DNA of 64,000 nucleotides, from assembly GCA_026874595.1 (NCBI GenBank), contig CM049318.1, positions 60,858,250 to 60,922,249 of the forward strand, given 5' to 3'. The position numbers and the translations under genes are program-made. The notes under the pieces are model-generated. The model did no database searches. It worked only from the letters and a program-made list of their open reading frames with translations, and was not told where the DNA came from. Of the stretch, positions 25,564-37,415 are shown piece by piece; within the stretch, counting starts at the first letter, position 1; every line of letters begins with the position of its first letter. This stretch comes from Sipunculus nudus (taxonomy: Eukaryota; Annelida; Sipuncula; Golfingiida; Sipunculidae).

Positions 25564-26553
25564 TGGAGGGAGGCAGACAGAAAAAGACAGACAAACAGCT
25601 GGACAGACACTTAAAAGATCATCTGGAATTCCACCGTAATGTGGCCATATTTTCTTATATAATCAGTTTAATTAATAAAGTAAGCAGTAATGAAGGAATG
25701 AAGCTTAAATAAATAAGCTCAGGCCAAAATAGCTATAATGAAACCATCTTGAAACTATTTAAAAAATATCAATATATTTATAAAAGTAGATTGTTTACAT
25801 TAAAACACCAAATTGATGAAGTTCAAGGTCATTTTCAGAGAAATTAATCTTAAATTTCATGATTTGAAGTTTATTTTCGTAAATGTTTAAAAAAATATCA
25901 AAGTGAGGTTGGAAATCCATAACAGACGCCTCATCACTTGTACGAGATGACATACCCTGGCTTCACTTGCAATATGTCAAATACAGGACAAAGTATATTT
26001 TTTTCAGTGATCTTATTCTTTCGCTTCTCTTTGGTATATTTCATGTTGACAGGCCGCCCACTGTCTGTCTACGTTGGCGTCAGGAATACTTATCAATGGT
26101 CGCCCTCAACATTAAAAGTTAATTGCTTGTAATATGTTTGGCAAATTTGGCCACCAAAGTCCATACAAACAGATTTTCCTTACTGTTCCCCTGTGTTAAT
26201 ATGATGGCATTAAAATGTGAGTCATCATCGTAATATGCTAAGAATAAACAAGACAAAACTTTATGGCCCCAAACTAGGTGACAAACTGGTTGCACGTGTC
26301 TCACAATTGATCCATCATATATTTATTTCACTGCCGTATTTAACTTATTTACCATCTTTTTACTTTCTGATAAATTTTGTGGTAATTATATAATTTGGCC
26401 AAGATTTATATAAAAGCTTTCATTCATATACTATACCATAAAAATTAAATTGCCATTTCAGATTTTGAAGTGTTTATTTTTCGTTTCATGAGTTTATTTT
26501 TTTTTTGTGAGAGGTAACACTCTCCATATTTTAAGCTGACTTATCTTATTCTT
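25561..26553. other. Intergenic, no gene seen
   Basis: AT-rich. No supported feature. Confidence 0.4.
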
Positions 26554-27195
26554 AAAGGGACATAATCAAGAGCTATGTTATGCCTATTCTTTAACAATAT
26601 AAGTTCATTTTTGTTTTATTCCGTACCTTCCACTGAGCTGTGTAACATATTGTTATGGTTCGGCGTATTAGTAAACACAGTCCACGTGTATCTGTTTACA
26701 TTACAATAACAAAGCCGCGTGACCGGAGGTCCGATTATGCGCATTCTCGATAGATCTCAAACAAAGAGTAGACCAAACTAGTTCATACATTGACCTTCAT
26801 GTCCTTTGATAAATCTCTGCTGGATTTACATAACGGTCCATCTGTCGAATGTGAATCCATTGTAACGTTAGAACCTGTCGCAACAGATTTGTAGGATAGG
26901 GCCAGGGATCTCAACTGAAAAAACCAGGGTAGCACAGTATGACCGAATGCATGGGGTCCCAGGCCTAGGTCACCAAACCATGCGGTGTTTCAGCCAGTGG
27001 AAATATGTGTTCCATTTTTTGTGCTTAGTCAGTCTCCTGATTAACGGGTGCTGTGGCAAGGGGGTAGCCTGGGGTCCAACGCGCTGTGTTTATATCGACG
27101 CCTGTGATTGCGCCCGGTCCACTCTTACTTACACTCGTATACAGGAGTAAGCCAACGGTTTCAGGGCAGTATTTTGGCAGGTACCAATTTATGTC
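26554..27195. repeat. Dispersed repeat copy 2, with ~220-bp insertion
   Basis: Collinear with 19831-20285 except that about 220 bp (roughly 26745-26970) interrupt it between GGTCCGATT and GCGGTGTTTCAGCCA. The two halves resume exactly where copy 1 is continuous. The orientation is the same as copy 1. Confidence 0.75.
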
Positions 27196-28300
27196 AAATA
27201 GAAGACGGACCGACCGTGAAAAACCTAACCGCTTACTCCGCTTTGTGACCTGTGTTCTACCCCTAGACTACAGAAGACGGTCAGATTTTTATGTTCTATT
27301 CAGACAGCTTTCATCATCTGATCATTGTCTTGCATGTGCTGATCCCCGGCAATATCTGTGATGTGTCCCTCCAAGATAATTTTCCATCTCTACTCAATTC
27401 TTTTGAACATTTGTAAAATCAAATTTGGTCATTCTAGACAGCACAAAGTCTGTGAATATAATCAGAACTCAAGTAATTTAATTACATATATTTTGTAAGG
27501 GGATTGACATTAATGGGAAAAAAATGAAAACATAATACGAACACAGAAATGTAAGATTACTGTTCATTCGGAAAATAAGACATAATAAGGAAAAATTGAC
27601 TGGCAGTATTTTTTAATCTATATTTAATTTAAAGCATAAGAACAAGTCTGGAATTATAATTGAAAAAAAATCCAGGAATAGTGATTTGTGTGAAATTGTA
27701 TCCATTGTGTTTATGTGATTGTATACAAAATGTATGATTTGTTATTGTTTGACTTTTTTTTAAAAACGTACAACAATTGATCAGTGAAGCGCCTTTTACA
27801 ATTTTTTTAACTGACCTTTAATGAGGAAAGGGCTCTTTTTTGAAAACATATTTTTCAAAAATGATTTCTTGGCATTACATTGGCCACAAAAATAAGTGAA
27901 CATTTAAAAAACACGAGAAATACCCCGTGTATTATCATTACTTAAATGTCACCAGAGAACTGTGACTAAGTTATTGTATTGCATGTTCAAGTAGAGAGTA
28001 TGACCAGATGATTGAATAGATAATCTGTTGTACATTTATATGGAGTATCATGTTTATATATTATTTTTTAGCTTGAGAAATCTGGTTAGAGAACACACGT
28101 TTGTCTCGTTTGATGTTAATTTCAGTACATTTTAATTCCGTGGGAGGCGTCTCTGTTTGGCGGTCTTTATAGTCACGATTGTTGGTTGTAGACTTCAAAG
28201 GATTAGCACCTGTCTAATTTGGTTTTCTTAGAGTTTAGTCTCTGGAGGCGTGTCCGTATTAAGATTCATGTTATAATTTGCAATCGGCAAAATAGAAAGT
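27196..28300. other. Intergenic, no gene seen
   Basis: AT-rich with short poly-A/T runs. No supported feature. Confidence 0.4.
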
Positions 28301-28304
28301 GGTG

Positions 28305-28356
28305 ATTGGTCAGAAGACGTGTGACGAAGATTGTGACGTCAGCAAGCATATATGAC
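28305..28356 (+). promoter_or_regulatory. Promoter-like cluster: inverted CCAAT, CRE, TATA-like
   Basis: ATTGG (inverted CCAAT) at 28305-28309, a perfect CRE TGACGTCA at 28334-28341 and a TATA-like CATATATGA at 28348-28356, in the usual order and spacing for a plus-strand start near 28380. An AATAAA follows at about 28988, so a compact unit of roughly 0.6 kb is possible. It holds only a 76-codon ORF (28767-28997) without recognisable features. Confidence 0.3.
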
Positions 28357-29005
28357 TTGATTAAGACGAAATTCACTATAAGTGCCCAGTTCCTGTAGCC
28401 TGACGATACCCGCGTTCCAGGGCCAGGTCTATGTGCATCAAGAGCCTAGACAGCTGAGATATTATGTCTATAAACGTAGATAGTCGATGTCTGAGGAAGG
28501 CTTCAGTGATTTCTCTGTAACAGACTTCAGAGCGAGTATCGCATTTTGCCGACGGGCTGATAATCTGGCGATTATACTGTTCTGAGCGCTTCCAGGAACA
28601 GACCGAGGACTTTAAACGCGTAACTGTAGAGGTATCGCTGTGTCGAGGCATATTTTGCTACCTAGAGCTAGATAATTCCAGGAGACATCAGCTGTGGAAT
28701 ACATCTATTCTAAGTTAAGATAAAATCGTCTATGCGCTAATTAGTGAGTATTGCCTGGACTGTTTCTTGAGAGTTATATCAGTACACCAGCGAAGTACTA
28801 TTGGTGGCCGTAGCTCCGTGTATCTAAAGGTGGAAAGATTGTACAGGAGAAGTGTTAGCAAAGGGGGTGCTCTGTTTAGTGTGTCTAAAGGACTTGGTGC
28901 TTATGTCTATGTTGATTATCGGATGTTAGTTATCATCAGTGCTTGTACATATGGAGCGCCTCTCCAGAGAATGTGTCTTCTTCCCTTAATAAAGTGATTT
29001 GTTTT

Positions 29006-31860
29006 GTTAATATTTATCTTATTCAGTTTTTGGAGTGTACGTATGTGAGTGTTTCAGCTAGCTGGTTTGATTTTAAAAGAACCTGGTGGTTCACATCTTC
29101 AGTGATGTGACACACAGCAAAGTAAGCTTTAAACAATATCTTTATTCTTATTTCCTATATGTATGCCTTACATCTACGAGAACACAAATATATCGATTTT
29201 TCGACATACCTTGGCTGGCTTTATATTCGTGGGGTTAAAATTTTACGGTTTTCGACTTTTCATTGTTTCGCGAGGTTTCTATTTTCGCTGTCTCACCATA
29301 GGGTATCCTACACAAAGTATATCTAATATTAACATGAACTGATATGTCAAATAATATAAACGCAAATCGGATAAAAATGGACAAGGGCGGCAGGGATCAT
29401 CGAACCAGTGGAAATTCTTATTCATAACTAGCATATTACTTGAAAGGTTTGACATTAAAGTAATCTTTGATTCACGGGAAATATTCAAGAAATATTATTA
29501 TTCATATCAATCTTTTGCTTTTCGACTTATTTTCGCGATGATTTTCAGTTTTTGGAACCAAAAAAAGCCTGAAGGGCAACCACAGTCTATAGGCTCATCG
29601 AATGGGGGAATGGGCGTTCTTTTGGTTAGAGCTATGGAGCTGTGAATAATTGGGGCACAACATATGCGTAGCCAGCATGCTCTGTTATTAAATTTAGATA
29701 TTGCAGATACATCTTTAAACGGAATGAATCTTTTTAAACATTCTGAAATTGGATGTGCATTATTCCCCAATGTATTCAAACAGAACCTTCAAAATCCAAT
29801 ATTTTAGAACGTTAACACCCAGTTCTACCCCCTTGGCACTTAATCAGACAAAAAAGTAACAAACAAGATATAAATTAGTAGTCAAAGCCTACATACCTAC
29901 GCCAGGATCCTAGTCCAACTCTCCTGTGTTCTGTTTCAGAGTGACATCAATAAGGTTTACACGTGCATTATAAACAAAGCGGCCCATATTACACATGAAT
30001 GCCTTTTGCCCTTGTTGGGATAAAAGAATCGTCCCATATTACAACGGCGTATAATAATTTTAACTGAAAACTAATCATGGTGATAATTCAAAGAATTGTT
30101 CCTTTTGCAGTATCCCAATCCTCCACTATATATATAAACAATGAGTTCTGGTCTTCTTTGCGGTCTTCAGGTCTAAAGTTGCTAACAGGCAAACCCACCA
30201 ACCAACCAACCAACGAACCAAACAGCAAGGGAAAAATACAATACTTCCTTGCCGAGGTTTAACAAACAATCGGTCATATTGTTACAGGTGCCCCTTTTAT
30301 TGTGTGCAGCGGTCTTACAAATGATTGCTTTATTGTGCACACGGGTGTTCCATATGTTGTTGATTTAGTGTATTGTAATGTTAAGGTTGTTTTAAAAATA
30401 AATTATAGTTATTTGTTAACAAAAAACAACCGACTTCTTTATTCATTCCCCTAGACATTTCACGCTGCCTAGTGTTACAGAATCTGATTTTTTTTCTCCA
30501 TTACAAAATTTATGTTCATCACGCATACGTGATCTGTAGATATATTAGGTTCCGTAACAATATACAGACGCCGGACAGACAAGTAAACACACATTAATTG
30601 AATATTAATGAAATCAGTTTATTATCAAAACTAACCATTTCTGACGGTCGAGCATTCTGTACTTAAGGGCATTATTGAGAATTGATGTATCACAGAAGTA
30701 GGTCTTGAGTGAGAATCAGCGATTTTAACAAATTGTGAATGGGACGTCTCGAGCCCCCATCCCTCTGGACATTTACATTATTACTCTGCACGCGACGTTC
30801 CTCTGGGAGACCAGCGGGACACCGTTTACACATGAACGTAGTCACGGGTAATTCATCACTTTACCGAGTCGTTACCGTGAGGTCGACTGAAGTGTATATT
30901 CACTGCCGTTCAATGTCTCAGGATATTAAAGGGGCCATTTCAGATATCTGAAACCTGTTATCTAAAGTTAATCCATTGAACCTTTTTTAAAAGTAGGCTC
31001 AGGAATCACCGACCATACCCCGCACAGGCTGTACGTTTTGATTATATCCACGTGTTTGTAACGCGCGGGTTGCTCGGCAAAATAAGCAAACCCCATTCAA
31101 CAAGGACATCTGTCGGCAAGTCAGATGAACTAGTGTTATGCTCAGGGCGTCTGCAAAGAGTGACAGCTCAGCTTCCTCATATATGCAACCAACCACCTTA
31201 GGTAACATAGTTTTTCCGTTTGGCAAGATAACTGTGTTTACTAACAGCTGTTAGATACACAAGCTAATACATAGAGGCGTCATAAGAACCTCTATTAACA
31301 AGGATTGCTTAGAGTTCTTTGATATGTAGTCAGAGTGAGACGGAAAGTACATAAACTATATGGAAAAAGTAAATGAACAGCTGACATTAAGTTCACGGTA
31401 GGTAAATCTGCCCGACTCAGGATCTGTTATAGATACTGTGACCGGTCTAGTTTCTGCGAGAGTTTCAAATTCGCGATATTCGCGAAAGGTAAAGAAACGT
31501 CGCAATAAACCTTTCGTGAATAAGACACCTTACCAACACCGAAGAACTTAAATACTTTTATAAGTAAATGTAAAAGTCGATTTAGTTTAGCTGAAGCGAT
31601 AGCAAGTCTGTTAGCGGGATTCGGCGTGATCAGATTTTTCGCACCCTCACACAAATTTCAGCGCAGTTTTTCTTTTAGATGTTAGCGATATATAGCGATT
31701 ATAATAATATTTGGGAATAACAGGTCATCTGATGTAAATGTCTGACATTGGAAACCGAAAGAGCTATTATGATGCAACTAAAGAACGTGACTATGGTTAA
31801 GCTAATTTATGAAGAAAAAACTTTCTAACGTTGTCTAAATGGTAGAAACTGCAAGTATAA
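29006..31860. other. Intergenic, decayed repeat ends only
   Basis: Near 29215-29290 (ATTCGTGGGGTTAAAATTT, TTTTCGAC) and 31440-31510 (TTCGCGATATTCGCGAAAGG) there are phrases of the 'attttcgcg' MITE type whose fuller copy lies at 56500-57274. A short CCAA tandem run lies near 30198. No gene supported. Confidence 0.4.
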
Positions 31861-32124
31861 ATGGCATTCGTTTCGAAGCTGTATCGTTTCACTGATCGAG
31901 TTCGGCTCTCGACTGGCATGGCTAGGTCTCCGCTACTGAGATCGGTGGAGGGAATGAATGCTGCTTTTGCCTTTGTGGCGGTGGGTGTTGCAGCTTTTCT
32001 CAAGGTCACCAGTGCGAATAAAACGGTGGCGGTCTCTCGCGGCTTCCTACTTGGTTTGATGGCATCACGTCTATTGGCTCTTAAAATGACGCACAAGGCT
32101 AGGGTCACAACCAAAGGAACCTGA
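31861..32124 (+). CDS. Hypothetical 87-residue protein, single exon
   Basis: An unbroken ORF of clean composition in an AT-rich setting. The N-terminal 30 residues are basic and Ser/Arg-rich (FVSKLYRFTDRVRL), resembling a mitochondrial presequence. Then comes a hydrophobic stretch (MNAAFAFVAVGVAAFLKV, about residues 32-49), a second weaker hydrophobic stretch (about 61-74) and a basic tail. A poly(A) signal AATAAA lies at 32133-32138, only nine bases after the stop. That fits a compact transcript or a processed copy. The start context is mediocre (T at -3, G at +4). An antisense ORF of 105 codons covers the same DNA, but its composition is less protein-like. No family recognised. It could be a small mitochondrial membrane protein or chance. 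Confidence 0.35.
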   Translation: MAFVSKLYRFTDRVRLSTGMARSPLLRSVEGMNAAFAFVAVGVAAFLKVTSANKTVAVSRGFLLGLMASRLLALKMTHKARVTTKGT

Positions 32125-32132
32125 AGTTGCTC

Positions 32133-32138
32133 AATAAA
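32133..32138 (+). terminator. Poly(A) signal AATAAA
   Basis: Canonical hexamer nine bases after the TGA of the 87-codon ORF. Confidence 0.35.
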
Positions 32139-35052
32139 GCGAAAACATCTAAATCAAATAATTTACCTGTTTTGCATGTTTGGAATTCTCCGTGAGCATG
32201 CGCAGTGCGCGTCATGATCTTCTGCTTTGTTCCTGTCAATCAAGCCAGCATCCGGGATATTGTCCACTGATCTTGGATTTAAACTCAGATACTTCCACAA
32301 GAAGCTCTCGGTTAAGTACAAGGTGTCCTCTAACTTGAAAACATAATGATATATGACTGAATATGATTTTCTTTATTGGTGAATCAGACTAAGTTTCGTC
32401 GGTAGGTGTCACTATAGTCAATTGGAAGAAGTGTATTTCAGGGCTATTCAGACTTAGCCATCCATATTGTAATTGACGGTGATGTCATGTTTCTTTGGCT
32501 ACGCCTTGGAAATGCCTATTTTTTTTATCTAGAACTGTCGTTAACTATGCCATGTTTGTCCTAAGGGAATTTATTTTCCATATCTCCCCAAATATTCTAT
32601 GGAGTTTAACATCTTTCGGCGACCTGGATATTGCAGCTAGCAAGGCACTATATAAACTACGCAAGAACGGGTAATATGCAAGTAAATATTGATTCTCCTT
32701 CAGAATTTGATATCTCGTAACACTGTGGCCACAGCAGTACCCCCAAGGCTAAAACAGTAACCGTATTTCTTCAGCTACTGTGTTAATGCATTTTAATGAT
32801 TGATCTCTACCAAAAAGAAACCCTGATATTACTGCCCCCGTCATGTGAAGTTTTCAATTTTTTTTTACTTTTGGTTTTGGTCTTTCTGTTAAGACTTTTA
32901 ACCGCTTTCGGCATACTGACGGAAGTTAAGACTACAAACTGATAGTGTCATGCCCTCTATCTCATGTTTTACCATTACAAGCGATCACCAATCAATAAGC
33001 ATCCAATGTATTTTTAGAAAGGTCTGATTTCCCCCTGGATGCATTTAACTAGAGCGACATCTGGAGACAGGTGTTTGAATCAGCATGCCGGCCATGATAC
33101 AGTCTCCAACATGCACAAAAAACATGATGGCGCTCCGAGAAATGCCCCCCTCTCACCCATTGGCTGAATGAAGGGGGCAATTAAACTCACTGCAATTCGG
33201 CCATAACGGTATTGAATATTTCACTTAAGCCATTTTTTTATTTGCTTTACGCATGGTCTGCACTTAAAAAAAAAAACAGAATTTAGTTGAACTGGTTTCT
33301 AAAAGTGATCGAAAGGCTGTTTGACGGTGGCCAGTTTATAGGAAAGTTTAATACAGACTCGGGGCCTGCATATAGAAAATCTCTTGGGCCATGATAACAT
33401 GTGCTTAAATCATTCCATCCGTTGACGGAGAGGGACGATGGCCTAGGATTTAAACACCCCATATGGGTTATTTCAGACAAATGATGAATTTTAGGGTAGC
33501 GACTTTTTTTTTATAAACATGAGGTATCACCTATTCAGCTTCTGTGTACTTTACTATAATAATAAAATATTTCTGAACAGTATAGGATGTTTTGCTATGC
33601 TAAGTACTGGATTTTCAGATATTGATACTTAAAATGGGAAAAAAACATAAAATTATGCCCAATAGGTCACGAACAAGAGAACCTGCGTCCTACACATTAG
33701 AAAAGCCTACTGACACAAATATATATTATGTATATGGAATTATGGTGCCTTTAAGCCGCTCCTTGATTTTCCGAGCTAAAAAAAAGTGTTTAAATCTACA
33801 AATTTAACTTTAAATGATAAGAGAAAATTTTTATATTTATTTTCGGCAATAAGGTCCTTATTTGTTCTTACAAACATACTCAAAATATTAACTAAACACA
33901 ATATTTACAGAATATATCTAAATTTTAGCGACAGTCATTTAGTGGATTCATTGTAACAAGAACGAACACATCGACATTTTCACTAAGTTACTGATGTAAT
34001 CATGCATGCAGAACATGACTGGGGAGATACAAGATTTTAGAATGGGGCGCAGAGGGGGATTGGAAACCCCCGAACCATGTTGTAGAAACATTTAGAAAAT
34101 ATACGCTATAATGGCAAAAACTGAGGCAGTTTTAGACGCATCTTTGTGCATGACCTCCAGGTTACCTCTCCGTACACTAATTTACAAGCCACTATGCCTC
34201 TGATACCTCAAAAAGGTCGGAAATTGTTATCTAATCCCATATAACATAAACTGAATGGAATTGTAATTGTACAAGGAGAGGGTTTCAGAAATTTTCCAGT
34301 CCTATACTTCCTGTACCTCCTTTAGCACGAAGAGCTGTATCTATCCGTCTACTAGGTTACCAAAGTTGTCTTCTCTGTTACACTGAAAAAGTAACAAAGC
34401 AGAGGGTCACATTGTAGACATTTTTCCAAATATCATGTTCCATTAGATTTCTGGTAGGCTTTATTACCACCCACCAGTCCTCAATTGCTTTTGCGAAAAT
34501 CACACTATTCTTATGTAAGCTTTACAAGATAATTCCGGCTGCATGAATCTAACAACATCAGTAACTTTGTGGACATTGAATAACGGTAAGGTCTTCTTAT
34601 TTTGTACAATTTTCTTGAGGAACTTCTGCATTCAGAACAAAAATGTGGCTTCAACCTATGTTTTCAGGAATAAATACTTCAGCCGCCACCTGGTGACTAT
34701 CCATATGCAATATCAAGTACCCTGGTTGAATTTATGGAACTTAAAAGTCAGGGTATGTAGTGAACATAACCATGAAGGACAACGAGTAATCCTAGTAACA
34801 AAGATAACTTTCAGAGTTCATTACCTGCAAAAGGTTGCTTTCACAGGAGACACTGTAATCTTCCCAGGAAAGGGCAATACAATATTAGAATACCAATATT
34901 TTTTTTTTTTTATTAAGGAACCCCTGCAAATAATTTTACGGCTGTCGGGACAGTAACTAAGTGGACATTTTAGAGGCATCTTTCACATATCTTTACTGTA
35001 AGAACAAATAGAGTCACTAAAATGTGAGAATGTTTAGGTGCTTGACTAAACG
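32139..35052. other. Intergenic, one isolated 44-bp satellite unit
   Basis: At about 33419-33462 a single diverged unit (GTTGACGGAGAGGGACGATG, GCCTAGGATTTAAACA) of the 44-bp satellite found at 37085-37415. The 137-codon ORF at 34543 has a low-complexity end (Phe run from poly-T) and no family signature. Confidence 0.4.
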
Positions 35053-35060
35053 TAATCCAT
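35053..35060. repeat. Target-site duplication, left (TAATCCAT)
   Basis: Eight bases identical to 36966-36973, directly outside the left terminal inverted repeat of the hAT-type element. Confidence 0.85.
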
Positions 35061-36965
35061 CAGACATGGGGTAATAGTAATAAGTAATAGTAATAGTAAT
35101 AGACTCAAAAATTTGAGCTGTAATAGTAATAGTAATAGAAACAGAAGGCAAAGTAATAGAGTAATACATATTACTTTCTATTACTTCCTGTGAGCCCCTT
35201 GATCATGAAGCATATCAGCAAATCATGCTGAACAGACTCAGTTCTTGTCCAGTAACTGCCCAGGATGTGCCTATTGTTGAGGCAAGCATGGGCCAGCTGC
35301 CACATTGCTGGTGACCACTGGTGCTAATTACATAAGAGTACTGGACAGAGTAGGTCACAGCCAAATAAGTTACCTGGCACAATCTGACCTTTGATTAGTA
35401 AACCATGGATAAACAGAGGCATGTTTCATGTTAAGAGACAGATAAATGGTGTATTATTATTGTGACATGTACATCTTATCTCACATCCAGCAATCCATAT
35501 GCATATTCTGAAATGTGCCATGATTTGTTTTCACAAGCCAGTTTGCATTTTAATCATACAGATTGCAATAACACACATTCAAGAAAAATATAATATGGAA
35601 CCAGATACAGTGCAGACCCAAAATGTTCATGATAAGCTTATGGTGTTTTCACTACCCATAACCTATACTGAAGCCTACAATGCTATAAACTCAGACCAGT
35701 AGTACGAACACTTGGATAAAATCATACTGCAGGCACATGTATTATCTAGTTAATTTATGAGAATATAAGTGACTGTTTATATATTTTATTATTTAATATC
35801 TTAAATTTGATATCAAATAATTTGATCCTATTATGCACAAAATTTAAAGTAAAAGATTGTTTAATACCAGATTTATTGTGAAAGTGATTTAAATAATATT
35901 TTATTTGTTTTGTAAAATTGATGTAAGTTTAAATCACTCTCCATATTCCTAAATTATCCTATGCTTGTTTTGCTGCGATGAAGAAGGGCATGCCTGAAGA
36001 ATAAAAGCCATGCTTGCTACCATTATTATAAAGTTTACCACCTCTCTGTTCATTCTCAAGATGTATTATGTGATGGAATCAAACATAGCATCACATCCAA
36101 ATGAACATATACACCTGAGAAGATGGGGTACTTTTGTCTCCAGTTTGGTTCTGTCCAGAATCTTGACGTAAACAGTATTTTTATTGGATATATTTTTAAG
36201 AATTGGGAAACAGGACACAGCCCTACATAAATTCCTCTTCTGATACATACATAAAGGACTTAATTGTCAGCTTTGATACAAAATAATAATATGCAATAAT
36301 CATGAATAATTCCTCTGGAGACAATTTTTAGTTACACTGAAAATCTTTATTTATTGACTATGAGAACGAAGATTAAATCTAAACGGAAGTATGTACTATA
36401 AAATAAATTTATGTGAAATATATATGAAAAAAATATAAAATATACAAGTTTGCATATAATTATAAATCAATATTTTACATATGCAAGGGTATTTACAATG
36501 GGTTGCTTTAAATTACATGTATTCAAAAGTTCATACAATTATTTTATAATTTCGACTTGAAACACCCGAATAATAATCATTAAGGTTTCAAAATATTAAA
36601 AAAAAACAGAATTAAAGAAGCTGAAATAATTAAGATCTCCAGTATCATTAGGCTTCTTGTAAATGACGAACACAGTATATGAAAACTGTGTAAGCATCTG
36701 GATGATACAGTTGCTTTTAATATTATTTAAACATGTGATTGCAGTGCTAGTTTATAGCACTCATGGCTGCGCAAGGTCTAGAATCCTACCATCAGTATAA
36801 GTACATGTAATAGTAATAGTAATAGTAATAGATACCCGAATAATAGTAATAGTAATAGTAATAGAAGATAAAATGTGGTAATAGTAATAGTAATAGTAAT
36901 ATCAGAAATTGAAAGTAATAGTAATAGTAATATTAATAGAACAACTGTAATAGACCCCATGTCTG
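35061..36965. mobile_element. hAT-superfamily DNA transposon, non-autonomous
   Basis: A 1905-bp element bounded by the 12-bp terminal inverted repeats CAGACATGGGGT (plus strand at 35061, reverse complement ending at 36965). It is flanked on both sides by the perfect 8-bp duplication TAATCCAT. CAG-starting ends and an 8-bp duplication are the hallmarks of the hAT superfamily. Both subterminal regions are packed with TAATAG repeats (about 35071-35190 and 36808-36955), all reading TAATAG on the plus strand. The interior is AT-rich with no transposase-like ORF, so it must have been moved by a transposase from elsewhere. The perfect duplication suggests a fairly recent insertion. Confidence 0.82.
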
Positions 36966-36973
36966 TAATCCAT
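36966..36973. repeat. Target-site duplication, right (TAATCCAT)
   Basis: Identical to 35053-35060. Confidence 0.85.
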
Positions 36974-37084
36974 ATTATACGCTTTTTCTCAAGCAGTGGG
37001 AATATAAGTATATCTAAATTCATATAATAAGTCCTTAAAACTTAATAATGAGGCTTATAACACTCACCAAAACATTTTACGAGG

Positions 37085-37415
37085 TTGGACTATGACCTAG
37101 GTTTAAATGTTAACGTGGAGGGACAACGACATAGCTAATTAATATTCCAACTGTTGAGCAGGAGAGACGATGACCTAGCCTTTTAACAGCCCATCTTTTG
37201 AGAAGGAGCGACGATGACCTACCCTTTTAACATCCCATCTGTTGAGTAGATAGGATGATGACCTAGCCTTTTAACATCCCTTTTGTTGAGAAGGGACGAT
37301 GACTAGCCTTTTAACATTCGACCTGTTGAGAGGGAGGGACAAATGACCAAGCATTTTAACATCACATCTGTTGAGGAGATAGGATGATGACCTAGCCTTT
37401 TAAAATCCCTAGAGG
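37085..37415. repeat. 44-bp satellite/minisatellite
   Basis: About seven units of GATGACCTAGCC, TTTTAACATCCC, ATCTGTTGAGAAGG. The TGACC core repeats at about 37171, 37215, 37259, 37300, 37344 and 37388, mostly 44 bp apart. The first units (37085-37150) are more diverged. A lone unit lies at 33419, on the other side of the hAT element. Confidence 0.85.

Noticed and set aside
28376-28651. 91-codon minus-strand ORF
   Set aside because: Overlaps the promoter-like unit in antisense; composition and lack of motifs do not support a protein.
34543-34956. 137-codon ORF
   Set aside because: Ends in a poly-T-derived Phe run, has no recognisable motif, no splice or poly(A) context, and codon content like the surrounding noise.
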